This document shows positions 1 to 20,351 of a stretch of DNA of 64,000 nt, piece by piece; position 1 is the first letter of the stretch; each line of letters opens with the position of its first letter. Position numbers and translations under genes: made by a program. This DNA is from Aphelocoma coerulescens (Eukaryota; Chordata; Aves; Passeriformes; Corvidae). The stretch covers positions 63,248,578 through 63,312,577 of the forward strand of contig NC_091014.1 in NCBI RefSeq assembly GCF_041296385.1. Reading direction: 5' to 3'. The notes beneath the pieces were generated by a model. The model was given only the letters and a program-made list of their open reading frames with translations, searched no databases and was not told the DNA's origin.

Positions 1-3000
1 CTACATGTGATCTGGTACCAATGAACCCAAGAGATGTTGACTAACACCAAGTATAGCCCCATCTCCATGTCACCTGCAGCTCTGCCCTGGGTGCTGTGGC
101 CTCAGACATACATATGCCCAAAGCATTGCAACCAGTGTCACTGACTGGTCAATAATAAAATAACAAACCTAGCCCTAGCCAAATAGTTTGGCCAGAATTT
201 TCCACACTCATGCCACAAGGCACATTTACGTGTTGTGTAATCCTCAGGCCTGTGCAAACAGACCCCATCCCTCTGATAGGGTCAGTAGAAATAATGTGCA
301 GGCAAGAGCTCTCTTCTATGTTCCTTGGTACTTTGGTTTTGGGAGCTGCTTGCTGGCTATTGGCTGGCAGGTGCTAAGAAAAGGTAAAAACACACTTTTA
401 ATAGCTGGTTTTGTTTTGTCATTCAGTCGAAATTAAGAGATTGATCTCTATTGATCGGTGGAAAGGCTCCATCTTTCTGTTGCTTATCAGAGTTGTGCTA
501 AGAGCTTGACACACACCAACACAAGCAGAAGTAAATTTCAAAAAATAGTGAGTGAGCAATGGCAAACTCACGCCAGTCTTATTCACCCTCAGACTTTGCT
601 GCAAAAGGAAAGTGACAGAGGCAACAACTTCTGGTTATTGTCCCAGCACTGCCAGCAATGTCAGGAATTTGTTTGATTTTCACATAAATCTAATGCATCC
701 ACATCAAGGAATAATAAACAGAGGAGAGAAGTTCTCTCTATACACAGGAGAGCATCTAGGCATCACATTTTTATTTCCCCCAGCAGCTTTTCCATTATGC
801 TCTGTTTTCTCTTTTAGCTTCTCCCCAGGTGTTTACACACATCACCTTGGCTCCCTTATTCATATTCTTAAAGGCACCACTAAAAGCTCATCCAATTGCA
901 TTCTCAACTCTCGGAAGGCAAGGCAAATCAAAAAACACACAGAGCCTCCCAGGCATACAAAGAGTTCCTCTCTGCACTCACCACTCCTCAAGGCTGTAAG
1001 ATTCCTGTTCCTACACCAGGGAATGTTTTCTCTACTCATGCCTACAGCACAGGAATAAAAGACTTGGAAAGCAGCAGTGTCCCTCCAACTGCCAGCCATA
1101 CCACTAAACAGCCCAACCAGATGTTTTTCCCTTTCTATCAACAAGAAGGCAGCTGTCGAAGCAGATGGCTTACTGTCCCAAACTAGCTCCCCTCAATCCC
1201 ACCAAAATGAGATTGCTGTGTGGACCAGATCCCTCTGCAGATAACTTGGGGCCACATTAGCATCCTATCCATATCCTCCTTGACTGAGGCTCCTGCTAAC
1301 TTCATAGACAAGTTTGCTATTCCTACAGGCCATCACTGCCTGGGGATTGGCTCTCCATGGTTTCCCTCTCAGTGAATGCATCTTCTGGGGACTGCATCAC
1401 CAGGTTTAGGAGCCCCCTAGACCTTGCTACCAGGTCTTTGCCCTACAACAATATTTACTCTGCTTTCTCTAAGCATTGCTTTGGTACAGCAACAGATCAA
1501 CTCATCTGCTCTATAAGGAAAGGAGAGCAAAACACTCATCATGAATCCAACAAGCCAGTGACAAATGGCCTCTCTTCTCTGGCTGGTAAAATACTGAGGG
1601 CTCCCCCAGTTGCGATAAAAAAACCACAAATATCCTTACCTTGCACTTGTCACCTGAGTGCCAAAAAGTGAGGATTCATTTACTTCTGGAACTGTGCTCT
1701 TACTTGCATAGAGGATTGGTTCCCATTGAAAGCCCATGCCAGAACTGTTAATCAGAGAATCCTACGAACTAGCAGCCAAAGAGATACATCAAACGATCTA
1801 ATCCATCAAAGCATCACACAGATTTTCCAAGTGCTCCTGCCTGTGCAACCCCTTGTCTTGTCAAAAAGCTTCACCAAGCAGAGCTGTCAATTCAGCTTTT
1901 CAGGGAACCACTGATTCCTCCTGGAAAACTGGGTGGACCACTCTGAAATACTAATCCTCTTGCTATGTCAAAGGGGTTTTTCTTGCATTTCTCTGCCTGG
2001 TCTCTTGTTACAAAAGCCTTTCAGTCTCAATTACTTCCACATAAAATATCTGGTCCTCTGTGGAAGCGATGACACCATGGACTTTTCTGCTTCATCAACT
2101 AAAGTCAGTACAGAGGAGTGGTGCCCCAGCAAAGGGTTAAATGTCAGAGCCAAGGCTTATTTACGGAATAAAAATCCTGCTTTCATGTAAAGACCTAAAC
2201 ATCAATGAAATACAGCAGAAATAATCAACACACAGGTGTTGGTACAATGAGTTCTACAAGTGATTAAGATATTCCTTAAGCAAGCTGAAGACCAGTTGAG
2301 GCTAGGTTTTTGTGGAATAAATCACAGGTAGTTCTAATTCACCCTCTGGCAGCAGATGATTCCCAGCCAGTAATCATGGTCAGGACCACCCTTGTCAACT
2401 AATCATTTCCTGACCCATGCCATTTTGGGACGGGAAGCAAAACTGGCTGTGGCCAATCTACTGGCCAAAGAGGATTTGTCACCCATAACAGGTTCTGCCC
2501 AGGCTGTATTAGGAAGGCCATATTTACATCATATGCCTACAGTTATCCATGAAGTATACATTTCTTTCAGATTTTGTGTGTCTGTAAGAGGACTGAAAAT
2601 TATTATTTCTCAAAATGCACTAATTTGATTATTTTTCAAATGAAATTATGGTTAAGATTACTTGCAGGTAAAACCAAGTACCAGCATGTTATTTGTGCTG
2701 TATCAGTTGCCATAAAATCACCAAGGACACCGGTGTGGAGTGCAACTTACACACGACAGAAAATCCACAGCACCTACACCTATTCTAATGGACAACCTTT
2801 GATCCTAGTTCCTCACCCAAATATCTCCAAGGACCTGGGGTTTAGCAAGTTCTGAGGAGTTCCCACTTTGTTATACCTAGTCCACTAGCAACCTTTGAAG
2901 GGGGTTTTGCTATTTTACTAGGTAAAAATTGATACCAATGTATGTATCCATTTGGATTCTGGTTTTGGTCAGTGAGCTTTCATTTGAAAATTAATTTTTT

Positions 3001-3079
3001 TAGAAAGAAACATTCTTGATATATGGTTTTGCAAGGCTTTTCTTGGAGATAGGATGCATAATCCCTGGCACTACAGGAG

Positions 3080-3320
3080 ACGCATTGTCTAGCACTTACA
3101 GCAGTGGGAGTCCAAAGACCTGAGTTTTGGTTTTGGCACTCCCACTCACTCTCCACATGACATTTAGCAAATCAATTCACTTCTCTCTAACTCTTTTTGT
3201 GAAATGGGTGTACTTGGGTTTATTCCTCCTTTGGCACCCTGTTTAGGTCCAAAGGATACGGAGTGAAAACCATTTCCTAAGTGTTTCAAGACACTAGGAT
3301 CGAAGGTGCACTACACACCA
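3080..3320 (+). repeat. MIR-like SINE, nearly full length
   Basis: The sequence follows MIR order from the CORE region to the tail: a 'tctagcacttacagcagtgg' start, then gggagtccaaagacctgag, then a gccactnac-like block, catttagcaaatcaattcac, and gtgaaatgggtgtac. It ends with a tail resembling the aagtgctttgagatcc...aaggtgct segment (3,279-3,312). MIRs are very old CORE-SINEs shared across amniotes. Divergence is high, so the assignment rests on the ordered series of matches rather than any one word. Confidence 0.8.
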
Positions 3321-4031
3321 TCAGCAGCAGCAGTAACAGAAAAGATTAATTGTCAGATCTGTCCATTTTCATTGAAATGCCAAAAAGTCCCAGATTTCAA
3401 GGAGCCCTTTTCCTGATATCTCTTGAGTATTTAGCACCCAGATGCTGATTACACACATGTTTCATCTCAGAATATCTGTTCTAGTTTCAGTAGAATTATT
3501 TTGGTATGAATATAAGCCAAACCAAACTCTTAGTCCCCAGCCTATAGCTCCCTTCTGATTAGGATCTGTCTCTATAAGGATTCATGCCTTCTTCAGTGGA
3601 AGAAAAAAGATTAAGCCTTGCCTTGGCAGTTTAACACTTTTCTTCCCTTGGCAACACCATCAGGCATAAGAGCAAGTTGTAAGGAATGGCATTACATCAT
3701 GCTCAAATACATGATTATAACATGCTGCAAAATGGATTCTACAAGGAAGACTGATTTAGTGTGAGCCTATGATGATGACTAAAGAGCAGCTGGTACTGAA
3801 CTAATGCATTGCTGAAGACTGTATCAGATTAAGCCAGTAATTCAGCCACCTCCATGTCCTCTCCCATAAAATTTTAATAAATCCAATCTTATGGGAGGAA
3901 AGAAAAGACAGGGACCCTACTGAATTATTTATAACCTTAGTTATGTATGGCAAAGAAGCCCCTCTTAGTTGAGCAACTGATATTCTTCCATTGATTTTCT
4001 TCTCTGAGACTATCTAGGTGAGAATCAAGTT

Positions 4032-4049
4032 GGGGGGGGGGGGGGGGGG
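4032..4049 (+). repeat. Poly-G tract, G18
   Basis: Eighteen consecutive G residues on the + strand (C18 on the transcribed minus-strand RNA). Long pure G tracts are rare. It can fold into a G-quadruplex as single-stranded DNA and is prone to length change and sequencing error, so the exact count is uncertain. Confidence 0.95.
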
Positions 4050-4583
4050 AACCACAAAATACACGAGGATCCAAAGGGCAAGCCAGAAAAGACAAAGTTG
4101 ATGAAGGAAGAGATGAGGCAGGGTGTGTATTTACAACAAAATCCAAAGAGATATTGATCAATTGCACACACCAGTGGCAGACAGACTCAAATTAGCTGCC
4201 ATAATTCCAGTGATGCAGAGGGACATGCAGGCTCAAGCTCCATTAAGTATAACCTACATCCAGAGCAGCCAGATGACATTTGAGAGACTGAACTCTGAAT
4301 TCCCACAAGAGATACCTGCAGTTGATTTATATTCCTGATTTCTTATTCCCCCACCAACTGTGCAATCAGTTCCTGGAGGTGGGTAGGGAATAATTGAACA
4401 GCTAAACTGTGATTCACCCAGCCAATTAAGGAGTCTTGGGATGGGCCCCTAGACAAATCCTTCAGCTTCCTCTGGTCTTCATGGGCCAGAACTACATTCA
4501 GCTCTGACAACATGGCCAAAATCACCATGACCCAGTTAACACTAAGAATCTAAAGATGTAAAGCTGCATTAGGGTTTCTGCAC

Positions 4584-4613
4584 ATTAATATTGACATAAA
4601 ATTAATATTGACA
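4584..4613. repeat. 13-bp direct repeat, period 17
   Basis: attaatattgaca occurs at 4,584-4,596 and again at 4,601-4,613, separated by four A/T bases. Both copies contain a homeodomain-like attaat core. The surrounding 200 bp is AT-rich and free of recognised repeats. Confidence 0.7.
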
Positions 4614-7256
4614 AAAATATTTTATATTTTTTTCAAAGCAGAAGGATGTCCTGACTGTACACGAGGATCAGGTTTATTCTGTAATTCAATGTCCAAAGAG
4701 CATCGCTGCAGAACCGTAATTAAAATGACAACCACTGCCTAGTAGCTATTGACAGATAAAACCCACCTTGTTTCAGCCTGCAGCTCCTGTCAGGTCAGAG
4801 CCAGGTTGTTTGATTCCAAGTTTCTTGCCCTCTCTCTCATGCTGGCTGCTCTGATGTTTCCCTGTGGATGGTGCATGGCTTTGTGAACAAATCACACTAA
4901 GCTGATTTCCAAAATGTTCCACTTATGTCTATCTTCTTGCACTGAAGTAAGGAAGCACTTAACTCCTCATTACTAACTCTGTTTGTGGCATGTAATCACC
5001 TTGAAATATTTAACTGCTGGGATTTCATCTCACTAACATTGTGGGGTGGGGCATCAGACTGAGGTATAAACAAACTGGGACATAAATCATCATTAACCAG
5101 GCATTAAGTTGGTATATAAATCAAAAATTATAGAAGTCAAATGGATGAGACCCATTAGAGCCTCCTGTTTGTTCTTTCCTCTTCTCTCACCCTAAGAATG
5201 CACAAGGCATCATTCTTGATTAGCCAAGAGACAGAAGAACACCCATCTCTCCCCCTCTGTGTCTCTCAAGAGAGAGGGAAGGGAAACAGAGAGCTCTGTA
5301 TGCATATTAATAAAGCTATATTTTGACTGGCTGAATGACTGGAAATTATTAGCCATGGTATGTTTTACCTGTCAACATCTCCACACTGCAACAGGCAGAA
5401 AGTCTCTAATACTTCTTTGCAAAAAATCACTAGTGAGACTGGAGGGGGTTTGCTCTCAATTTTCCTGCACTCAGAACAGCTCTGTAAACACCTTAAGACT
5501 CTCTTCAACAATGAAGATAAAAAATGTATTCTTTTTTTCCTGTATAACAGTGTGAGACAATGCAAAACATCACCTAAGACACAGTGAATCCAAGTGCCTG
5601 CATTTACAAATATAACAAAAAAGAAAAACAAAACCAAAAAACCCAAAACCTGTCAACATGAAGGTTGCCAAGCCAAGTGTGCCAAAGCTAGGAAATACAG
5701 GAATGAGACCCTTTGAAAGGGTTGGTGTGACAGGTGAGAGCACAAGCAACTCCTCAGCAAAGAGCAATCAGCACAGAGATCAGTCAGCTGGCAACACCTC
5801 ATTCTCCCTCTCACACAAGCACTTTCCTCTTCACTTACTCTTACACTCTTGGTCACGATAAGTCAGTCCAAGAAATTTCTTTAGAGGTGGTCCCTAGCTG
5901 CGTTTTCCTCATTTACTCGGACCCAGTGTGAGTTGGGTGGCCATTTGAAGTTTAATTACAGAGTGTAGAGCTCTTATAGTTACTCTGAAAGTCAGTAGGA
6001 GCTGTGCTCTGGAAATATGTAAAACTCAAGCTTGCTTTATTTCCAACTGGACATCCAAAAACCCAAACAAGTTATCTTTGATTGTCAGGCCTAAAATGAA
6101 AATTAACGGCAACAACAAGAGGTTATTGGATATTAATATATTTATCTTTACACACCTTTCTTCAATACAATGACTAGAAATGTGACTAAGTCCATTTCAT
6201 CGAAGTGGTTAACTCCATCATGGGATCAGGAGTTGTGTAATCTGCAATTAAAAAGGCCAACAACCATACATTCAGCAATGAAAAAGAAACCAAACAGAGG
6301 CAGCATTCAATGGAAGCAGAATATCCCAAATGTATGGAACAAGGCAAGAGTATGTGATTACAATTATTAAACACTCAATAATGAGTGTGCTTAGAGGAGA
6401 TAAATTAAGGCCAAGTATGCAGCGCAAACTGGGTCATCTCCTGATTTTACATGCTTGTATTTACAACCTTAAAAATGCTCATTTGATTTTAAGTGAACTT
6501 CAAGCAAACATCAAACTGCAGACCCAGGAAGTCTAGTGTGGGGTTTCTTCCTGATTCAGAAGAGTGGCAAGAGGTTCATCAGCAGAATAAGACTGTTCTG
6601 ATTCACCTGTGAGCCCCATTGTGTGAGCTGGGGAAGAAGCCCCTGGCTGAGGGAGCAGGACAAGACCTCCCCTCTGCCAGTGTTTCACAGTTGCAGTAGC
6701 AGTAGTGTATGGTAAGACCTCTGACTTGTGCACTTTGAACAGGGCTTTGGAGGGGATCCTTCCCTGTTTGTTCCCCAATTCACTCCAACACAAACAGGAG
6801 TTTGACCATTTTTGCACCTTTTCTCCAAAATTGTTCCAATCTACCACTCCAACCTTTTTCCCAATTGCAATGCTTGGTAATCCCTCATCTTACCTCTCCC
6901 CAGCTCTCCAGCACTGTTTTACCTCTTGCCTTGTCCTCATTTTCTCCCTTCCCAAATCTTGGCCATATTTGCTATTCAAGGCACCCCTGTCAGCTCAGGA
7001 CTGGAAGGTCTACTGGCCTCCTCCCTTACTCCATCCCTGCTCTTCTGCCTCTCAGAAGCAAATAAAAAGTAGTATGCAGCTGGGAAAGTTATTCATCAGT
7101 GTAGGTATTAAGGTCACAGGCATTAGCAGATCCTAAGACAAAGCCTAGCAGAAGGCAATAAATTCCCTTACAGATTTCAAAATAGGTTAGACTTCAATGC
7201 CAGAATAAAATTATATCTTAGCTTGAAATAGCAGGATACAAAGAAAACCCTACAGC

Positions 7257-7280
7257 AGAGAGAGAGAGAAAGAGAAAGGG
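7257..7280 (+). repeat. Purine (GA)n simple repeat
   Basis: A run of alternating G and A with interruptions (agagagagagaaagagaaaggg) forms an all-purine tract, a microsatellite-type simple repeat. Confidence 0.85.
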
Positions 7281-10200
7281 AAATGAGAAGGTCTGTCACT
7301 ACCACCTGGTCATTAGCTATGGGAACAATGAATGCAACAAAGATCCAACAACACAAGACCTCCAGGCATGTGAGCACCTGCTGCCTGACTAACCTCTGGG
7401 ATGGCTGCCCTGTCTGTTGTAATAACCAATGCATTAAGGAATGACATCATATTGTCAGCCAAATGGCACTGACCAGCAGGATGGGGGTATACTTCAGGGT
7501 GTACTTCCATCTGGGGGCCTGGGTAGCTAATTAAAAATGAAACAGGATTTCCTTGCAGAGGCACATAGGAATGGAAGGAGGCAAGAAAATACAGGAGAGA
7601 GTGAAAGAAAGGAACAAGAAAAGTGGGATGTCACCTATTTAATTCAAACATTGTTTTCCATAGTACTCATGGAAAAAAAAGCAAAAATTTTCTGGGGTCA
7701 GCCCTTATTAAAGATGCAAAAATTAAATATTTATTGTTGCTTATAAAAGCAGATGGGGCCAAGTCCATGAGCCTGCTGGTGTAACCAAGGCACTGTCAAG
7801 CTATCATCTGAGCTTCTGTGAAAATCTCAACTTCATGTTCCATGGAACGAGACAGCTTGGGTAGTCTGTAGAAATTAGAAGTCTAGACATTACAGAAATT
7901 CGAAGTACAGACATTTTCCTTAGTGTTAATTGTTGCTGGATATTTTTCCAGTAGTTTTACTGGTTATAAGGAAGTATTTGAATGCTTTGTAGGCTCCTGC
8001 AAAATTCAGAGTATTAAGGCCAAAAAAACCCACTCAGCTTTCAGCATAGATGCTGTATGAATTAAAGTTTTACCATTCTGTACATCCCATAGAAATTATT
8101 CATTTCCTCCAATACTTGCTCCTCCCAGAACGTGCCGGGCTATTACTTTTGACTTTAGAATTCATTTTTTATGCAAATAGCTTTTAGACCACCACAAACG
8201 CAGGAGTGTTGCACTTGCACAGTGCAGATAAATGCTATCATTCCAATACAAAGCATTATGATTGTTCTGACAAGGCAGTTTACCATATTTATACTTTAAA
8301 TTCAGAGCCCATGTCCTGTGGTCCTGCAGTAGAAATGCAGGGGTAGAAGAGAGGCAAAGGAGATCTCACAGTGGCAGGTAAGGAGCATTTTTTAAAAGCT
8401 CAAGAAATTCTAAACACTTAGGAAGAATCAGCTACCTGTTTATGAACTGGTTCACTCTACAGCAGTGTGGTGACAATTTCTAAGCTGTGCAGGAAAAAAA
8501 AAAAAAATCAGTTTCCATAGCAATTCCAGCCACTTCCTACCCAGATGCAGCACTCTTCACATTCCTGGACACAAAACACAGCTGCTGTGGAAGACAGGCT
8601 GAGGAGGCAATGGCAAGCTGGAGAAGAACAGACAGACAAATACCACCTTTTGCAGCAGTGTTAAATTCAAAGTACAAAATCAGGTTTGTTACATATTAGG
8701 AGGAAGGAAAAATAAAAGACTTATAGACCCAACTATCTACCTCACATAACAGGCTCTGTGAATCAGCAAAACAAAAGCTTTTGGAGACAAGGAAGAAATT
8801 TTTTGTCTCTTCTGATGTAGAGACTTTCATGCAATATAACACAAGCCACTGGGAGCTGTGCCAAAGGCCCCGAGTGCCATGCAGCAATCATCCCATTTTC
8901 AGCTACCAAGGCAGGAGAAAGCAAAGAGGGAGTCATTGCACTTGTTCTCTGAGTGAAAAACAAATCTCACTCTTCAAGAATACACATCAGCAACTTGCTT
9001 GTTTGCAGCACTTTAAAGCCACAGTAGTTTCTTCATCTACCTTGGAGACAATATGGCTCTTTTACATGAAACTGTTAATTCTCAGAGTGCAGCATAAGAT
9101 GAATACAGAGCCTGGGTTTCCTATAGCCTGTTAAAAAAAATAGAACAAAACAAACCCACTCACACAAAGCCAAACAGGGATGAAAGCAAAATGACCTTAC
9201 TACAGTCCTTCTGATGGTAAAAACAAACCAGCATCAACTCAACACGTGTTTGTTGTTCTCCAAAGAGTAAAACAGTAGACTGAACACTCCCCGGGGGGGT
9301 TGAGTGCCTTATCCCTCACCATGGCTTTAAGAAACAGCTCTGTTGCCTGCTGGAAGACACTAAACTGAATACAGCACGGCCCCTCGTTGCCTTGGAGGTA
9401 CTACCATTTTTGTTGCAAACACAGCCTTTCACCTGCTTTGCTACAATATACCAGCTAATGGTTTCCTGAAGATTTTGGGACAAGAAAAAAAAAAGAATTA
9501 ACATCAACATAGCCTCCCTTTTATTGTCAGCTGCCTTAAAGAACAAGCACCCAGTTGAAATGCTTAATCACCCGAAAACACTTCTCACCCTTCCCAAAGC
9601 CTGCACCATATTCTAAAGCTCAAACCCCTGCCATGAGCACGTTCCCATGTGAACACATCTGTAGTATAATGAAAGTGAACCTACAGGAACAGCATAAAAT
9701 ACATGGAATGATGTGTGAATAAATATAGAACTGCTCACATTTTCTTGGCTTTTTACTGCAATAATACACCTCCAACTGTAAGGGCATCAATGATGCTGGT
9801 CTCGTTTTTCAGAAAACAGAACTATGGATCAGGTTTTGTACTCAAGGCTAGGGCCAAAGTGTGACAAGGTAAATGCCTAATACTGACTCAGTCAAATCCG
9901 TATGCCAGCATCTTCCATAAAGACAGTTACTCATGCTCAAAGTTATCAGAAGCAGCTCTCCTTTGCTTCTCCCTTCCCCTCCCAGCTCACATAGATACAT
10001 GTTTTGTCTAATTAAATGAACATTTATCTCCTGACAGGCAAGAGCTGACAATACTACAATCATCCTTCCCTCCATCCCTGTTTAACCAGAGATAGTTGAG
10101 AGGAGGTGATTGCCGAGAAGACAAGTCCTATTTTCCCAGCTCATACTGCCATAGGCAATCAATTTGGAGCAAAGGTTCCATCTTGAAAATGTCAAACAGA

Positions 10201-13015
10201 ATGAAAAAAAGAAAATCAAAAATTGTAAAGTCAGTTTCAACCATTCCTCTAGGACAAGCTGGTCTCTCAGGCTCTTCTAGCATAGCTAACAGCACAGCTA
10301 GAGGAATATCTGCTTTGTGTGCTGACTGGTGCCATGGGGTCCTCAGCCTCAAATTAATTGTCCCTCACCCAGTCCTGCAATTTAAGAGAAACGGCTGGAG
10401 CATCAATCCTGCCCTCCAGTCCAAAAACAGCAGTTTGTAGCCAATGGTGGGAGCCCTCTCTCCTCTGATCCCCAGACCATTAAACATGCAAAACAACAGA
10501 TTTCGTTCCCAGTTGGCTGTCCATACACTAGAAAAAGAAAATAACCACTACTGAAATACAAATATATCAAATTATAACAGTGGCTTCAGCCTGGAAGAGG
10601 CATTTTTCTTTACTAGGGTGACCAGATATTCTGCTTTCACGTTTCCAGTTCCTCTGAAGTTCTCCAAGATGCCAGTCTGCCCCCATGTTTCTTCAGGAAA
10701 TACTTTTGGTTTTTTCCCCTATCTCATACTACGGATCTGAAAAATAATCCATGGCAAGAGAAAGAAGATAGCCAGGCCTGGGCCCTGCTTCTTTTGCTGC
10801 TTGTCACAACATTCACTGAAAGGCACAGGAAAATAATGGCCAGGTTGACTTGGAAATATCAGATTGACCAGTGTTGAGATGAAGTAGCTGTTTCCTGGAT
10901 GAAACCAGTCCAGAGGCATAGAGCAGGGTCAGCTGCTAAGGCAGGGGCTAAAATCACAGGGACTTCCTGAAGGGACGTACCCACTTTGCCTACTGCAATG
11001 CAAAGAGAGAAGAACCCCCTCAACCAAAGCACAATTTGAAAAGATTGTTATTGGCCTTGTCTTTTAAAACAGGTTACTGTTCCTGCACAGGAAATAGTCA
11101 TACAGATTCAGTTCATTGTTAAATGCAGCAACCTCCAGAACCACCAGTGGTTAACTCCATATTATCAAAGCACTCTGTTGCACCAACTGCTCAGGAGAGG
11201 AGAGCTTCAGCAAAGTATTTCTCTCCTGCTCTGTCTTTAGATCAGTAGATGCAAACATCAGTTCTATCTACACCTCCCTATGCTTATCTGACTCCTGAAA
11301 CTGGCAAGAAAATTTGGGTCAGAAATATGCACCCACACCTACACACTGCACAGAAAGGACAAGCAGCCTCACCCTGAGAGGGCCTCAGACCACACCAGAT
11401 ACATAAATGTGTGAGCAGTGTCTAGACTGCACCTTTGGAGGCTGACAAATGCCCTACCAACATATCAGGCTCAGGAACTTGCTGATCCTACCAAGGGATG
11501 CACACAGCCTTAGATGGCCAAGTATATTACTCTTTATTTGAGCCATTGCTGAGATAAACATTAATTTTAGAAAATAATTCTTATATTAAACAGTGAGATT
11601 CCTGCAGTAGATGGTTGCAGAAAAGTCATTGTTACTCAGTGGCAAAACCACACATACACAAAAAGCATAAACCAAAGTCCCTTCCTACTGCCCTATGAGC
11701 CCTAACAGAGGATGTCTTGGGTGGGAGATGCATTTCTTTTTTTGCCCATAGATGAGTATTGTTACATTTTACACTAACATAAAATTAGCACCAGCAGAGA
11801 AGACAGGTGGTAGGAGAAAACCTGAAGGGAACTTAACCATTTGATCTTCTGATTTCAGGGACAAATTAGCACAGCACAATATTTTGCAAGACCTGCCTCT
11901 TAAACCTCCTGAGAGGCATAAGTTCAATTATTCCTTTTCCTCGTCATGTGAAAATAAAAATACGTATTTATCCACAGGGACACATTAAAAAAAAAAATCA
12001 ATAGGCATTTAGCAAGACCCTCTAGAATGTTCTTAATTCTTTACCAGAGTGGACCAGAAAGGCCTACAAGCACCAATGAATCTCAAACCATTCTGGACCT
12101 CACCCTCACCAATGTAGGAAATCAATTACAGCATTTCACCTTCTCCTCCCCAGAGCTTAGAAGGACCCTCCCAAAGCGACAGCTACATAAGGGAGGACTG
12201 AGACATAGTGAAAGCCATGGGAACACCAGAGGTCTGGCACAGTTCCCAAACCAACAAAGTAGCAGCTCACTATCACCTTTCAAGCTTCCCAGTCAGAATC
12301 AGCATTGCCTCAACCCCTGCCACCTTCAAGGTGATGTAACTGCTTCCACCAAAACAGAACTGCTCAGGACATTCATCCCTGACTATGTAGTAACAAGAGC
12401 AATCGCAGTGGCATCCTTCCTTGGGAAATGCTACCTCTTGCATTTTATTGGTGAAAACACTTTTCCATCCCCAAGATGAGAAAGACAAAAGACTTAAGGT
12501 CAGCCAGTACCTCCCAAGGCAATTCCATCCCTGTCAGATCTTGTCACTTCAGCAAACATTACAAAGTTGGTGACCACTGGCTACAATTATCACTGAGGGA
12601 TAAGCTCCTTCCTTATGCCTTAAAGGGTGCAGCAATTCTGTTTCTAGATCTTCAAAGGAGAGTGATGCCACACTCACACAGGAGCTGCTGGCAGTGGGAC
12701 ATATTCTACAATAAAAGCCAGCAATGAATTCTCCTGGCAGCAGGAAACTCAGCAGCAGCAAAGGCATGAGAATGTGCTCACGTACAGAGCATTCCACTGA
12801 ATTAAAAAATAGGGCATTGATTTTGTTATCCATTTTTGTATTTAACTCAATATTAATCTCTGCATACAAATGCCTTTTCCCCACCGCCACATTCTCATGC
12901 CTCAGCAGAATTTCCAGTCAGCAGCAGAAACAGAGATGTAAGTCCTAAGAACAGATCGATCCGTCTGCTACGAAGACAAACTGTATGTGAGATGAGGGCT
13001 CTGAGGGGGCTGTCA

Positions 13016-19000
<5,985 letters not shown>

Positions 19001-19004
19001 ACCA

Positions 19005-19195
19005 TAGAATTATTTACATTAAAAGGGTTTTCTAGATGTCAACCAGTCCAATGCCATGCTCAAAAGAGGCACAACTTCAAAGTCAAAATCAGATCCAAAG
19101 ATAGTCCAAGAATGGAGGTGCATATCCTTGAGCACCTATTTCAGCATCTGACCATCCCTAATACCTAATCAGGAATTCCCTTGGTGCCACATGAA
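19005..19195 (-). mobile_element. CR1 LINE 3' end, old copy, 5' truncated
   Basis: The + strand reads accatagaattatttacatt, then a block matching CR1's 'gtccaaccccctgctcaaagcaggg', then acttcaaagt...cagatc, and a 'tttgagtatctccaaggatgg'-like segment (19,110-19,140), then a 'ccagtgtctgaccacc'-like segment. This is the reverse complement of a CR1 3' UTR, so the element lies on the minus strand, the same strand as the host gene. It is 5' truncated, as is usual for CR1, and more diverged than the copy at 27.6 kb. Confidence 0.85.
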
Positions 19196-20331
19196 TATTT
19201 TGAATAATAGAATACCTAAGAGTAAAGGGCTAAAAATCTAGGAAGAATATGCAAAAAGCACCACCTTAATCAACATATCTGGTGAATATTCATTAACTTA
19301 TATGTATAAATAGAAGCCAATGTTCTAATTAATGAAGCTCAACATAGATTTTCAGTTGTAGCATGGGCCAAATTACTAGAACAAGAGACGATGTTTCTTC
19401 CTGACTGGCTCTGGCATCATCCTGCACTGAAGTTCAGCTTGATCTGCCAGTAGGACTTGTTTTTACTTGTCCTAGACAAAGTGAAACAACTCCTGGTGCT
19501 CATTGTTGCTTGCTGAGAGCTGCTAGGACATTGGGTTGATGCCTCCCTTCAGCTGATGAGTTGGAGTTTCTGTCTGTTTGGTTTAAGGCTCAGCTGCTAG
19601 TCCCTAGCTGCCTTCCCTACAAGTGGGTAGAGGTGCACTGTCAGGTTCTACTCACCTTCTGGATATCTGTGTAAAATCAGAGGGGGATCTGATCCGGTGT
19701 CCTTCCCCATTCGCAGACTGACCCAAGGGTCACATACTGGGAGAGACAATTAACATGTCTATGGGAATATGTGACAGGGATCAGCAGGACACTTCTGGAA
19801 AGGACCACCTGATCATGTCTAGTTACCTTGCTTTGGTTCAGAACACAAAGTGCTGTAATGAGATGATGTCCATTAGATTCTTCACAAATAAAGTTAAATC
19901 AGAAAACATGCTAATGGAAATTCAACTAATGGTACAAGAGCAGAGCCAGTTTAAAGTAACATCCCCTCCTTGAAAACACAAAGTGAACATTAGATTCTGA
20001 GCACAAATTGTTTCTTTTAAATTCAACTCCACCATACCACACCAGCAAAAACAAAAACAACCAGAAATTCACATCACCAGAAGTTTTGTACAGCCACAAA
20101 ACTGCATTCCTCTGTAACTTATTTTGATGCCTTTAAAGAACAATTTTAAAACTGTATTTCAACTGAAAGTCTGAAAAACATACTTGGAAAATTCTACAGC
20201 ATTTTTCTAAATTTCATAGGTTTTCAGCTGAAACCATCAGCCACCTTACATTAAGTTCCACAAAAGGTTCTGTTGCCTTGCATGCTTTTTGCTTCAGAAA
20301 CAATTTTGTACATTAAAATAAACAACAATTT

Positions 20332-20351
20332 CCTAACTGTACCTAACTGTA
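20332..20351 (+). repeat. 10-bp tandem duplication
   Basis: cctaactgta is repeated head to tail exactly twice. This is a minor slippage duplication. Confidence 0.8.

Noticed and set aside
5975..6035. Motif like 'tgaagtcaatgggagctgtg' common in old amniote repeats
   Set aside because: Too short and diverged to assign to a family.
12027..12479. 150-codon plus-strand open frame containing LDLTLTN
   Set aside because: The phrase briefly recalls a LINE endonuclease end, but no neighbouring motif follows. Treated as chance.
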